Below, piece by piece: positions 1 through 7,403 of a stretch of DNA of 48,200 nucleotides. Under the pieces are notes generated by a model. It made no database searches. It saw only the letters and a program-made list of their open reading frames with translations, and was not told the origin of the DNA. Position numbers and translations under genes: made by a program. Positions within the stretch are counted from its first letter, which is position 1; every line of letters begins with the position of its first letter. Source of the DNA: Planktomarina sp. (lineage in GTDB: Bacteria; Pseudomonadota; Alphaproteobacteria; Rhodobacterales; Rhodobacteraceae); assembly GCA_020630015.1 (NCBI GenBank), contig JAHDCF010000017.1, forward strand, positions 1 through 48,200. The letters run 5' to 3'.

Positions 1-418
1 CGTCATGCTCGTCATGCTCGTCATGCTCGTCATGCTCGTCATGCTCGTCATGCTTGTCGTTCGCGTGTTCGTCGTGTTTTTTGTCGTGGTCTTCGTGGTG
101 ACCTTCACCTTCGAAAACGGCCAACACCATTGTGTCAGGCGCAACTGCATTTGCGGTTTTTGTCAACCAAGGCGACAGTTCGTCATTCACAAACACGATC
201 AAACTGGCGTTTTCCACCTCTCGCACTTGGGACGGGCGCAATGTGATGTGATGCGCATCTGCGGTGGGGGGCACCAAAGCAGATACATTTGCCAAATCTC
301 CGGCCACCAATTCGGTCAGGCGCTGAACGGGGGCAATATCGGTGACAATGCGCATGGGATCGGCTTTCAAACCAAATGGCATGCAAAGAAGGGCGGTGCA
401 TAGGGATGATCTCAACAT
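1..418 (-). CDS. znuA: Zinc ABC transporter substrate-binding protein ZnuA (C-terminus outside window)
   Basis: Periplasmic zinc-binding component of the ZnuABC importer. The frame opens at ATG 418-416 with a short hydrophobic leader (MLRSSLCTALLCMPFGLKA) and continues into a mature part starting PMRIVTDIAPVQRL, then a typical cluster A-1 segment including ADAHHITLRPSQ (zinc-ligand histidines) and VFVNDELSPWL. At about residue 100 it enters a His/Asp/Glu-rich loop (GHHEDHDKKHDEH followed by repeated HDE triplets), the hallmark charged loop of zinc-specific ZnuA proteins. The frame is still open at base 1, so the second lobe and stop lie outside the window. A Zur-type palindrome lies 15 bases upstream of the start. 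No znuB, znuC or zur is visible here; they must lie elsewhere. Confidence 0.9.
   Translation of the reverse strand, partial: MLRSSLCTALLCMPFGLKADPMRIVTDIAPVQRLTELVAGDLANVSALVPPTADAHHITLRPSQVREVENASLIVFVNDELSPWLTKTANAVAPDTMVLAVFEGEGHHEDHDKKHDEHANDKHDEHDEHDEHDEHDEHD
2..55 (-). repeat. 9-bp tandem repeat encoding HDE triplets in ZnuA
   Basis: Five identical copies of the 9-base unit gtcatgctc (2-46) plus one single-base variant (47-55) encode successive His-Asp-Glu/Lys triplets on the minus strand. The array runs into the window edge, so its full copy number is unknown. Being a multiple of three, changes in copy number would lengthen or shorten the zinc-binding loop without breaking the frame. 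Confidence 0.9.
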
Positions 419-432
419 TCCTGCGCTGTATT

Positions 433-447
433 TGTTATAATATAACA
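433..447. promoter_or_regulatory. Zur box (perfect 15-bp palindrome)
   Basis: TGTTATAATATAACA is a perfect 7-1-7 inverted repeat between znuA (minus, start 418) and the plus-strand ABC ATPase gene. It closely matches the alphaproteobacterial Zur operator pattern known from znu promoters. It contains TATAAT-like hexamers, so Zur bound here would cover a promoter element and repress znuA when zinc is plentiful. Confidence 0.8.
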
Positions 448-630
448 TTGCAATGGGGGTTGGGATTTATTTTGCGCCTGCGCGAATGATGTGTACAGCG
501 GTATACCAAATTCCGAGTTATATTTTTGCAAATTGCACAGAAAAAACGTTGCAGAATCTGTGGTTGGGTCCTTAACAATAGCGCGTTGCCCTTTGATTTC
601 ATGGGCAAAGGGAGATTATGGGGGTCCGGT

Positions 631-1725
631 TTGTCCCAGACACAAGACGCGTTCGTCGAATTTCGGCGGGTACAAAAAAGTTATGACGGTGAGGTATTGG
701 TCGTTAAAGACCTGAACCTGAAACTGCCCAAAGGCGAATTTCTGACGATGTTGGGGCCATCTGGGTCCGGGAAAACAACCTGTTTGATGATGCTTGCTGG
801 TTTTGAAACAGCGACACATGGGGAAATCTTGTTGGATGGTCAGCCCATCAACAATATTCCGCCGCACAAACGGGGCATAGGTATGGTTTTCCAAAACTAT
901 GCTTTGTTTCCGCACATGACTGTTGGTGAAAACCTGAGCTTTCCGTTGGAGGTTCGCAAAATTGGCAAGGCTGATCGCGAAGTGAAGGTCAAACGTGCCC
1001 TTGATATGGTTGAGATGGGCGATTTCATCAATCGCCGTCCTGCCCAATTATCAGGGGGACAGCAACAAAGGATCGCCTTGGCCCGCGCCTTGGTGTTTGA
1101 GCCTGAATTGGTTTTGATGGATGAACCACTGGGCGCTTTGGACAAACAGCTGCGTGAAAAGATGCAGTTTGAAATCACCGATTTGGCCCACCGTCTTGGG
1201 ATCACCGTGGTTTACGTGACCCATGATCAGACCGAAGCCTTGACCATGTCTGACCGGGTTGCCGTGTTCAACGATGGGGTAATCCAACAGATTGCACCAC
1301 CCGATGTCCTGTACGAAAGCCCGGACAACAGCTTTGTTGCCCAATTCATTGGTGAGAATAACACATTGGCCGGCGTGGTGGATTCCATTGATGGTGATGT
1401 TTGCCAAGTGAAGTTGGACAGCGGCGATATCATTGATGCAACGCCCGTGAACGTATCGAAGGTGGGGGAACGCACCTTGGTGTCGATCCGCCCTGAACGT
1501 GTGGAAGCCAATCCAAAACGCCTGAAAAAAGGGGCACATACCCTGAAGGCGGAAGTCTTGGAATTCATCTATATGGGCGATGTGTTCCGCACCCGCCTGC
1601 GTGTTGCAGGCAATGACGAATTTATCATGAAAACACGCAACGCGCCTGATCAACAGCGCCTTACCCCGGGTGAGGAGATCGAGATCGGGTGGTTGCCAAC
1701 CGATTGTCGGGCACTTGATGCCTGA
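631..1725 (+). CDS. Polyamine-type (PotA-like) ABC transporter ATP-binding protein
   Basis: Cytoplasmic ATPase that drives a binding-protein-dependent importer encoded by the next three genes. It has Walker A GPSGSGKTT at about residues 42-50, the signature LSGGQQQR, Walker B LVLMDEP with the D-loop, the H-loop in VYVTHDQTEAL, and a C-terminal TOBE-like regulatory domain (last ~120 residues), as in PotA/CysA-group ATPases. I place the start at TTG 631 (giving M-SQTQDAFVEF) because family similarity begins there and a G-run sits 6 bases upstream. The frame is open further upstream (ATG 601, ATG 526), but those extensions look unrelated to the family and lack a Shine-Dalgarno. Substrate class (spermidine/putrescine or another small cation) is inferred from family only. 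Confidence 0.85.
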   Translation: MSQTQDAFVEFRRVQKSYDGEVLVVKDLNLKLPKGEFLTMLGPSGSGKTTCLMMLAGFETATHGEILLDGQPINNIPPHKRGIGMVFQNYALFPHMTVGENLSFPLEVRKIGKADREVKVKRALDMVEMGDFINRRPAQLSGGQQQRIALARALVFEPELVLMDEPLGALDKQLREKMQFEITDLAHRLGITVVYVTHDQTEALTMSDRVAVFNDGVIQQIAPPDVLYESPDNSFVAQFIGENNTLAGVVDSIDGDVCQVKLDSGDIIDATPVNVSKVGERTLVSIRPERVEANPKRLKKGAHTLKAEVLEFIYMGDVFRTRLRVAGNDEFIMKTRNAPDQQRLTPGEEIEIGWLPTDCRALDA

Positions 1726-1790
1726 TCAAACCCACCGGACGGGTTCGTTCCGGGTCCATTGAGGACAAGAGTACAACAAGGGAGAGTACT

Positions 1791-2867
1791 ATGAAGAAAC
1801 TTACTACACTTGCGACTGCAAGCGCTATTGCAATGGTTGCTGGCGGTGCTTTTGCAGCAGACAGCATCACAGTTGTCAGCTGGGGTGGGGCTTATACAAA
1901 GTCTCAGGTCGAAGCTTACCACAAGCCTTGGATGGCCAAAACTGGCAACCAAATCGTTTCAGAAGACTACAACGGTGGTTTGGCTGAAGTGAAAGCACAA
2001 GTGGAAGCCGGCAACGTAACTTGGGACGTTGTTGACGTTGAATTCTCTGACGCTGTTCGCGGTTGCGACGAAGGCTTGTTGGAAGAAATTGATCACTCCA
2101 TGCTGCCTGCGGCCCCTGATGGAACATCAGCTGCTGACGACTTCATCGAAGGCGCGCTTCCAGATTGTGCTGTGGCAAACATCGTTTGGTCCACCGTTTT
2201 TGCTTATAACAGCGAAAAAACATCTGGCGTATCCGGCATTGCCGATCTGTTCGACACAGCCAAATTCCCAGGTAAGCGCGGCCTGCGTAAAAACCCAAAG
2301 GCCCTTTTGGAAATGGCATTGATGGCTGACGGCGTTCCTGCCGCTGACGTTTATGACGTTCTGGGCACAGACGAAGGCGTTGATCGCGCATTCGCAAAAC
2401 TGGACACCATCAAAGGTGATGTTGTTTGGTGGGAAGCAGGCGCACAGCCACCACAATTGTTGGCTGATGGTGAAGTTGTTATGACTACAGCCTATAACGG
2501 TCGTATCTTTAACGCTGTTGCATCTGAAGGTCAGCCGTTTGAAGTGAACTGGGACGGTCAGATCTTGGACTTCGACCTGTGGGTGATCCCAAAAGGCGCG
2601 AAGAACAAAGAAGCCGCGATGGACTTCATCTCATTCTCAACAGACACACAACGTCTGGCAGACCAAGCGTCTTGGATCTCTTACGGTCCGGCACGTAAAT
2701 CTTCTGGTCCGCTTGTGGGTAAATTCCACGACGGTTCTGTTGAAATGGGTCAGCACATGCCAACAGCAGGCGAAAACCTGACAAACGCATTGGTCAACAA
2801 CTTTGAATTCTGGGCTGATAACCAGGACGAACTGAACGAGCGTTTCAACGCTTGGTTGGCTGGCTAA
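1791..2867 (+). CDS. Periplasmic substrate-binding protein of the polyamine-type importer (PotD-like)
   Basis: Exported solute-binding protein, 358 aa. A classical signal peptide covers residues 1-22 (MKK start, AMVAGGAFA cleavage region), and the mature protein begins ADSITVVSWGGAYTKSQ, typical of the extracellular binding protein family 1/PotD-like group. A strong ribosome site (GGGAGAG) precedes ATG 1791. Codon choice is visibly more uniform (gtt, gac, aac, gct) than in the neighbours, as expected for an abundant binding protein. It lies between the ATPase and two permease genes on the same strand and is followed at once by an RNA hairpin that could raise its mRNA level over the permeases. 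The exact ligand cannot be read from the sequence. Confidence 0.85.
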   Translation: MKKLTTLATASAIAMVAGGAFAADSITVVSWGGAYTKSQVEAYHKPWMAKTGNQIVSEDYNGGLAEVKAQVEAGNVTWDVVDVEFSDAVRGCDEGLLEEIDHSMLPAAPDGTSAADDFIEGALPDCAVANIVWSTVFAYNSEKTSGVSGIADLFDTAKFPGKRGLRKNPKALLEMALMADGVPAADVYDVLGTDEGVDRAFAKLDTIKGDVVWWEAGAQPPQLLADGEVVMTTAYNGRIFNAVASEGQPFEVNWDGQILDFDLWVIPKGAKNKEAAMDFISFSTDTQRLADQASWISYGPARKSSGPLVGKFHDGSVEMGQHMPTAGENLTNALVNNFEFWADNQDELNERFNAWLAG

Positions 2868-2880
2868 TCTAAAGGGTGAT

Positions 2881-2905
2881 TTGGGTGCGCAAAATGCGCA
2901 CCCAA
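2881..2905 (+). terminator. Intercistronic hairpin after the binding-protein gene
   Basis: TTGGGTGCGC - AAAAT - GCGCACCCAA forms a perfect 10-bp stem with a 5-base loop, 13 bases after the stop of the binding-protein gene. The following sequence (ggtcctttgt) has only a weak T-run, so it is probably a partial terminator or mRNA 3'-end stabiliser rather than a full stop. Confidence 0.65.
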
Positions 2906-2923
2906 GGTCCTTTGTAATATCGT

Positions 2924-2946
2924 AGGGTGCGCCCATGGCGCACCTT
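2924..2946. repeat. Second GGGTGCGC hairpin (REP-like)
   Basis: AGGGTGCGCC - CAT - GGCGCACCTT forms a 10-bp stem with one G-T wobble pair. It reuses the GGTGCGC/GCGCACC core of the hairpin 18 bases upstream, giving two tandem related dyads in the 114-base gap before the first permease gene. The pattern resembles small GGGTGCGC...GCGCACC palindromes scattered through many bacterial genomes. Confidence 0.5.
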
Positions 2947-2981
2947 GCCTCACTCGTAATCCCCAACCCAGGATCAACCGA

Positions 2982-4232
2982 ATGACCGAAACAACCGGCC
3001 CGCTTTTGGCGGCAGATGGTACCCCCCTAAAGCGGAAACTGGCGCAATCGCTGTTTCGCAGTCGTGCACGGGCCTTTGGCCTGACGTTGCCGCTTTTGGC
3101 GTTTATCATCGTGGTTTTTGTGATCCCGATTGCACAGTTCCTGACGCAGGCCGTGGTGGATGACAGGTATTCCAGTCTGATGCCCAAATCCACAATCGCA
3201 CTGGCAGAATGGGATGGCGTCAGCGAACCGAGCGAGGCTTTGGCCGCCGCTGTTGTGGCTGATTTGGCCTTGGCCAAAGAAAACAAAACCATTGGTAAGG
3301 TGGCGACGCGCGTGAACCGTGAAAAATCCGGGGCACGCAGTTTGTTTACCAAAACCGCGCGCCGCGCCGCCAAAATGGAAGCCCCATTTCTGGATGCACT
3401 GTATGAGCGTGACAAGAAATGGCGGGATATTGAAATATGGCAGGGGATGAAGGTCGCCTCCAAAAAATATACAGCCGCTTATTTGGCCGCGTCTGTGGAC
3501 CGCAAAATCACAGCGGACGGGAAAATCGTGCGCCAAGATGAACAGCGACGCATTCACATCACCCTGTTTCAAAAGACGATCTGGATCGCCTTTTTGGTAA
3601 CATTGTTTACGTTCTTGCTGGGATATCCTGTGGCATTCCTGCTGTCGACTTTGCCGATGCGAACATCAAACCTGTTGTTGATCCTTGTATTGTTGCCGTT
3701 TTGGACATCCCTGTTGGTGCGGACGACAGCGTGGATTGCCATGTTGCAAGGTGAAGGTGTGCTGAACGATTTGTTTGTGGCCTTCGGGATTGCAGGCGAT
3801 GATGCACGGTTTTCCATGATTTATAATCTAACAGGCACTTTGATTGCGATGACGCATATCCTGTTGCCGTTTATGATTTTGCCTCTGTATTCCGTGATGA
3901 AAACAATTCCGCCGTCTTATACCCGGGCGGCAAAGTCCATGGGCGCAACCGATTGGACCACGTTTTGGCGGGTGTATTTTCCACAATCGGTACCGGGCAT
4001 TGGGGCCGGGGCCTTATTGGTGTTCATTCTTGCGATCAGCTTTTACATCACACCTGCGTTGGTGGGTGGCCAAGACGGCCAAATGATTTCGAACTTTATT
4101 GATTATCACATGCGCGGTTCTTTGAACTGGAACTTGGCTGCGGCCCTTGGGGGTGTGTTGTTGGTGATCGTATTGTTCTTGTTCTGGGTTTACGACCGCG
4201 TTGTCGGTATCGACAATATGAAGTTGGGATAA
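2982..4232 (+). CDS. ABC transporter permease, PotB/PotH type, with large periplasmic insert
   Basis: Inner-membrane permease, 416 aa, longer than the usual ~290-320 aa of PotB/PotH. One membrane helix (around residues 30-52, AFGLTLPLLAFIIVVFVIPIAQ) is followed by a ~140-residue charged, Lys/Arg/Glu-rich segment, then the normal five-helix MetI-like core from about residue 195 (WIAFLVTLFTFLLGYPVAFLL). The EAA cytoplasmic loop that docks the ATPase is seen near AAKSMGATDWTTFWRVYFP. ATG 2982 is the first plausible start after the hairpins. It pairs with the next permease gene six bases downstream. Confidence 0.85.
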   Translation: MTETTGPLLAADGTPLKRKLAQSLFRSRARAFGLTLPLLAFIIVVFVIPIAQFLTQAVVDDRYSSLMPKSTIALAEWDGVSEPSEALAAAVVADLALAKENKTIGKVATRVNREKSGARSLFTKTARRAAKMEAPFLDALYERDKKWRDIEIWQGMKVASKKYTAAYLAASVDRKITADGKIVRQDEQRRIHITLFQKTIWIAFLVTLFTFLLGYPVAFLLSTLPMRTSNLLLILVLLPFWTSLLVRTTAWIAMLQGEGVLNDLFVAFGIAGDDARFSMIYNLTGTLIAMTHILLPFMILPLYSVMKTIPPSYTRAAKSMGATDWTTFWRVYFPQSVPGIGAGALLVFILAISFYITPALVGGQDGQMISNFIDYHMRGSLNWNLAAALGGVLLVIVLFLFWVYDRVVGIDNMKLG

Positions 4233-4238
4233 AAGAAG

Positions 4239-5501
4239 ATGAGCGAACCAAAGCAATATCGGTATGTCCCGCCCCAACCCCCAATCCATTTCACCTTGGG
4301 CATTCTGGCCGGGTTTGGGTTTTTGGTTGGTCTTGCCACCGCGCAGGGCCACCTGCCATCCATGTTGCCATATGCGGCGATTGGGGCTGTGTTATTTGCG
4401 GCCTTTGCCTTTGGCATTACCCGTCTTGGGGATCGCCCGTTTGTTGCGGGCCTGATTGGGGTTGTTGCGTTCTTGGCCGCCGGCAGCGCGTTGGTGTCTT
4501 TTCCTTATGGCGTGTTGATGGCGGTTTTGGGTTTTGTGATGGGGCGCATGGTGTGTTGGTTGCATTCGGGGCGATACCGCCTGCCTTTGCCGCCTTATGC
4601 CACCGCCAAACAGGTTTTGTGGTTTTATACCTTCCGCACCATTTGTGGTTTGATCTTCTTATTTTTGATCACGCCGATCATCATTTTGATCCCCCTCAGC
4701 TTTAACCAACAACCATACTTCAGCTTTACCGAAGGCATGTTGGCCTTGGATCCGGCTGCATTTTCCTTGCGTTGGTATTGGGATATTTTGGCCAACGGCA
4801 TGGCTGATCCAAATGCGACAACCGGTTGGTGGGCCGATATGTGGAACAACGCCCAATGGGTGCGGTCGATCAAAAACAGTTTCTATTACGGCATTCTGGC
4901 AACCATCGTGGCCACATCCGTTGGAACGCTTGCTGCGATTGGTTTGGCGTCCAGCGATATGCCTTGGCGGCGCCCGATTATGGCTTTGCTGATCTCGCCC
5001 ATGATTGTGCCTTTGGTCATCATCGGGTCCGGCTTGTTCTTCTTCTTCTCTGATGTGGGGTGGGCCAAGCAAGGGGATTTCCGTGGCGATCTCGCGATCA
5101 TTTTGGCCCATGCGGTTTTGGGAACGCCTTATGTCATCATCACAGTGACAGCGACTTTGGCTGGCTTTGACAAATCGTTGACACGCGCCAGCGCCAATAT
5201 GGGGGCCGGACCGGTTCGAACCTTCTTTAAAATCCAGATGCCGTTGATCACACCGGGTGTCATTTCTGGCGCTTTGTTTGCGTTCATCACCAGTTTTGAC
5301 GAAGTGGTGGTGGTGTTGCAATTGGCCGATGTACGCCAACGGACCATCCCGCGCCAGATGTTCTCAGGCATCAAGGAACAGATTTCGCCCACGATTTTGG
5401 CGGTTGCGACCATCTTGGTCATCATCTCGATATTGTTGTTAACCGTGGTGGAATTGTTGCGCCGCAGGTCTGAACGGCTTCGCGGGTTGAGCCCGGCATA
5501 A
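4239..5501 (+). CDS. ABC transporter permease, PotC/PotI type, with N-terminal membrane extension
   Basis: Second inner-membrane permease, 420 aa. About 120 extra N-terminal residues carry three or four hydrophobic segments (FTLGILAGFGFLVGLATA, YAAIGAVLFAAFAFGI, FVAGLIGVVAFLAAG, VLMAVLGFVMG) before the standard PotC-like domain, whose first helix is near FLFLITPIIILIPLSF. The EAA loop is recognisable near RASANMGAGPVRTFFKIQMPLI. It starts six bases after the previous stop, with AAAAGAAG as ribosome site. It is the last gene of the operon; a strong hairpin follows its stop. Confidence 0.85.
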   Translation: MSEPKQYRYVPPQPPIHFTLGILAGFGFLVGLATAQGHLPSMLPYAAIGAVLFAAFAFGITRLGDRPFVAGLIGVVAFLAAGSALVSFPYGVLMAVLGFVMGRMVCWLHSGRYRLPLPPYATAKQVLWFYTFRTICGLIFLFLITPIIILIPLSFNQQPYFSFTEGMLALDPAAFSLRWYWDILANGMADPNATTGWWADMWNNAQWVRSIKNSFYYGILATIVATSVGTLAAIGLASSDMPWRRPIMALLISPMIVPLVIIGSGLFFFFSDVGWAKQGDFRGDLAIILAHAVLGTPYVIITVTATLAGFDKSLTRASANMGAGPVRTFFKIQMPLITPGVISGALFAFITSFDEVVVVLQLADVRQRTIPRQMFSGIKEQISPTILAVATILVIISILLLTVVELLRRRSERLRGLSPA

Positions 5502-5508
5502 ACAAACA

Positions 5509-5529
5509 GCGCCACCCATTGGGTGGCGC
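5509..5529. terminator. Bidirectional intrinsic terminator between convergent operons
   Basis: GCGCCACCC - ATT - GGGTGGCGC is a perfect 9-bp GC-rich stem with a 3-base loop, followed on the plus strand by AATTGTTTT and on the minus strand by TGTTTGTTTA. It lies 8 bases after the permease stop and 26 bases beyond the stop of the minus-strand racemase-like gene, so it can end both transcripts. Confidence 0.85.
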
Positions 5530-5554
5530 AATTGTTTTGGCATCTGCCTTAAGT

Positions 5555-6289
5555 TTACGTCTTGGTGAACAATTTTCCCGGCCCATCAAAGGCATCTGGG
5601 ATATTGCCCAGTTGCCCCATGTGCCACGCCAAAACCTGATTGCTGCTGAGGACGGGAATACCCAGTTGGGCCTCAAGATCATCGATGATGTTCAGGGTGC
5701 GAAGGCTGGTGCAGCTCATGAATATCCCGTCCACATCGGCACCGTGACACAGCGTTTTTGCGGCTGAGGTGAGCGAGGTTTCAGAAATACGCACAACTTT
5801 AGCATCTTCACCTTCGGCGAAGGTTCCAAACGATGGGCTTTCAATCCCGGCATCCGCCAACACATCCCTCAGGTTTTGGGAAACCTCCTCGATATAGGGG
5901 GACAGAAATGCAATTCGGCGCAAACCCAGATGCCGACAGGCAGCAATCAGGGCGGACACAGGTTCTGTCACAGATTGGGTGTTGGCCCCTGATTTGATCA
6001 GGCGCGCAATTTCTGATGCACCGATTTGCGCGGTACCGGATGTGCACCCATACCCAACCGCGGCCATGTGATGGGGTTGTGGGAAAAGGCTGGCGGCCGT
6101 GGTCATGTGGGCCGCCATATCTTGCAAGGTGTCTGGGGTAACCTCGGCCGCATTTGGCACACGGTTCATATAGATTTCGCAGTTCCGCCGCATCGCGTGC
6201 ATATCAAGTTCGATGGTTTCGTCCGATTGCAGGATGACCATGCCAAACCGGGCGGGGGCAGGGGTGCTGTCATAGGTAAATTGGGTCAT
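5555..6289 (-). CDS. Asp/Glu racemase superfamily protein (maleate isomerase / EutA-like)
   Basis: Cytosolic cofactor-free enzyme, 244 aa, of the Asp/Glu racemase-maleate isomerase-arylmalonate decarboxylase superfamily. Both catalytic cysteines of the fold are present: Cys82 in GYGCTSGT and Cys193 in MSCTSLRT, matching the positions seen in maleate cis-trans isomerase. The closest description is the EutA-like branch found in ectoine-utilisation clusters, but the reaction (racemisation, cis-trans isomerisation or decarboxylation of a dicarboxylate) cannot be told from sequence. Its ATG overlaps the TGA of the M24 gene (ATGA), so the two are translationally coupled, and it ends the minus-strand operon. 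Confidence 0.75.
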   Translation of the reverse strand: MTQFTYDSTPAPARFGMVILQSDETIELDMHAMRRNCEIYMNRVPNAAEVTPDTLQDMAAHMTTAASLFPQPHHMAAVGYGCTSGTAQIGASEIARLIKSGANTQSVTEPVSALIAACRHLGLRRIAFLSPYIEEVSQNLRDVLADAGIESPSFGTFAEGEDAKVVRISETSLTSAAKTLCHGADVDGIFMSCTSLRTLNIIDDLEAQLGIPVLSSNQVLAWHMGQLGNIPDAFDGPGKLFTKT

Positions 6290-7401
6290 GAGATCACCGG
6301 TATTTCGGGGGCCTGACGCGGCGAAAGGAATTCCGCCCCCGTTTTTCGGATAACGATGTTTTCTTCGTGCACCATCAAACGCCCTGGCGCAATTTCAATA
6401 CCCGGTTCAAGGGTTAAAACCATGCCTTCTTCGATCTGAGTGTGATCATCCGACGTCAGGCTGGGCCATTCTGTCAGCGACAACCCAAGGCCATGCCCCA
6501 AGCGCCCTGTGTCTGTTGCACCCACGATATCAGCCATGGCGCGCCACAGGTCGCTGGCCTTGATGCCCGGGCGCGCAATGGCGAATGCTGCATCGCTTGC
6601 TTTGATGAGTTCTTCATGGGCCCGCGCCACATCATCGGCCGGATCCCCGATCGACCAGTTGCGATCAAAATCGCAAAAGTATCCGTTGGTCACCATGCCA
6701 GTATCCAACATCAACACATCCCCGTTTTGCACCGGGCGATCGCTTGCGGGGGAAATGACATCCCCATATCCACTTGGCGCACAGCCACCGGCAAGATATG
6801 GCACCCAATCTGCCCCCTCTTGCAGGCACAGGGATTGAAAATCGCGAAACACGCGCGACAACGGGGTGCCTGGCTGTGCGATTTCGGGAACCCGCGCAAA
6901 GGCCCGGCCTGCGGTGGCACATGATTTGGAAATCATCGCGATCTCATGATCAGATTTGATCAGGCGCAGCCTTCGCAAGATGCCTGCATCATCAACAATC
7001 GGATGGGCGGCATTCAGGGTTTGCCACCCCGAAAGTGGCATGCGCAGGCTGGATTGTTGGCCCATGGGGGTGCCCACGCGACCAAAAGGGCGCAAAGTAT
7101 CAATCAGGAGGCTGATGCCTTCGTCATCAGGTTGCGGCGCGGGCCAAGTCCTGATGTCATCAATCCAAGTGCGGCCCATCAATTCTGCACCAATCGCTGG
7201 GATCACAGCGATTGGTTTGCCCGATGCGGGGACAACCATGTACCACGGGCGGCACGGGCTTTCCCAAAACCGGGTCAGAAATCCGGTGAAATATCGAAGA
7301 TCGGTCTCATTGGTCACAAAAAGGGCGTCCAAGCTTGCCTCGGACATCATGGTTTGGGCGCGATGAAGCCTGTGTTCGAATTCTTCATCCGGAAAATACA
7401 T
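6286..7401 (-). CDS. M24-family metallohydrolase (Xaa-Pro peptidase / creatinase fold)
   Basis: Predicted cytosolic hydrolase, 371 aa, with an N-terminal creatinase-like domain (residues ~10-145) and a pita-bread M24 catalytic domain. All five dinuclear-metal ligands can be placed: Asp233 (LDTG), Asp244 (CDFDR), His303 (GHGLGL), Glu332 (LEPG) and Glu347 (HEEN). This suggests a genuine metal-dependent amidase or peptidase. The ectoine hydrolase EutD/DoeA belongs to the same fold and also travels with a racemase-like EutA, so hydrolysis of a cyclic or N-acylated amino acid is a fair inference, but the substrate is unknown. It begins 2 bases after the PLP enzyme's stop and overlaps the racemase gene by 4 bases. 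Confidence 0.75.
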   Translation of the reverse strand: MYFPDEEFEHRLHRAQTMMSEASLDALFVTNETDLRYFTGFLTRFWESPCRPWYMVVPASGKPIAVIPAIGAELMGRTWIDDIRTWPAPQPDDEGISLLIDTLRPFGRVGTPMGQQSSLRMPLSGWQTLNAAHPIVDDAGILRRLRLIKSDHEIAMISKSCATAGRAFARVPEIAQPGTPLSRVFRDFQSLCLQEGADWVPYLAGGCAPSGYGDVISPASDRPVQNGDVLMLDTGMVTNGYFCDFDRNWSIGDPADDVARAHEELIKASDAAFAIARPGIKASDLWRAMADIVGATDTGRLGHGLGLSLTEWPSLTSDDHTQIEEGMVLTLEPGIEIAPGRLMVHEENIVIRKTGAEFLSPRQAPEIPVIS

Positions 7402-7403
7402 GG

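Noticed and set aside
2-55. Short regular repeats considered as a CRISPR array
   Set aside because: Units are 9 bases, contiguous, without spacers, and encode HDE in frame with znuA.
5-403. Plus-strand open frame rich in Met-Leu-Val repeats at the window start
   Set aside because: It is the reverse of the znuA HDE repeats; the minus-strand frame has a signal peptide and ZnuA motifs, the plus-strand one has none.
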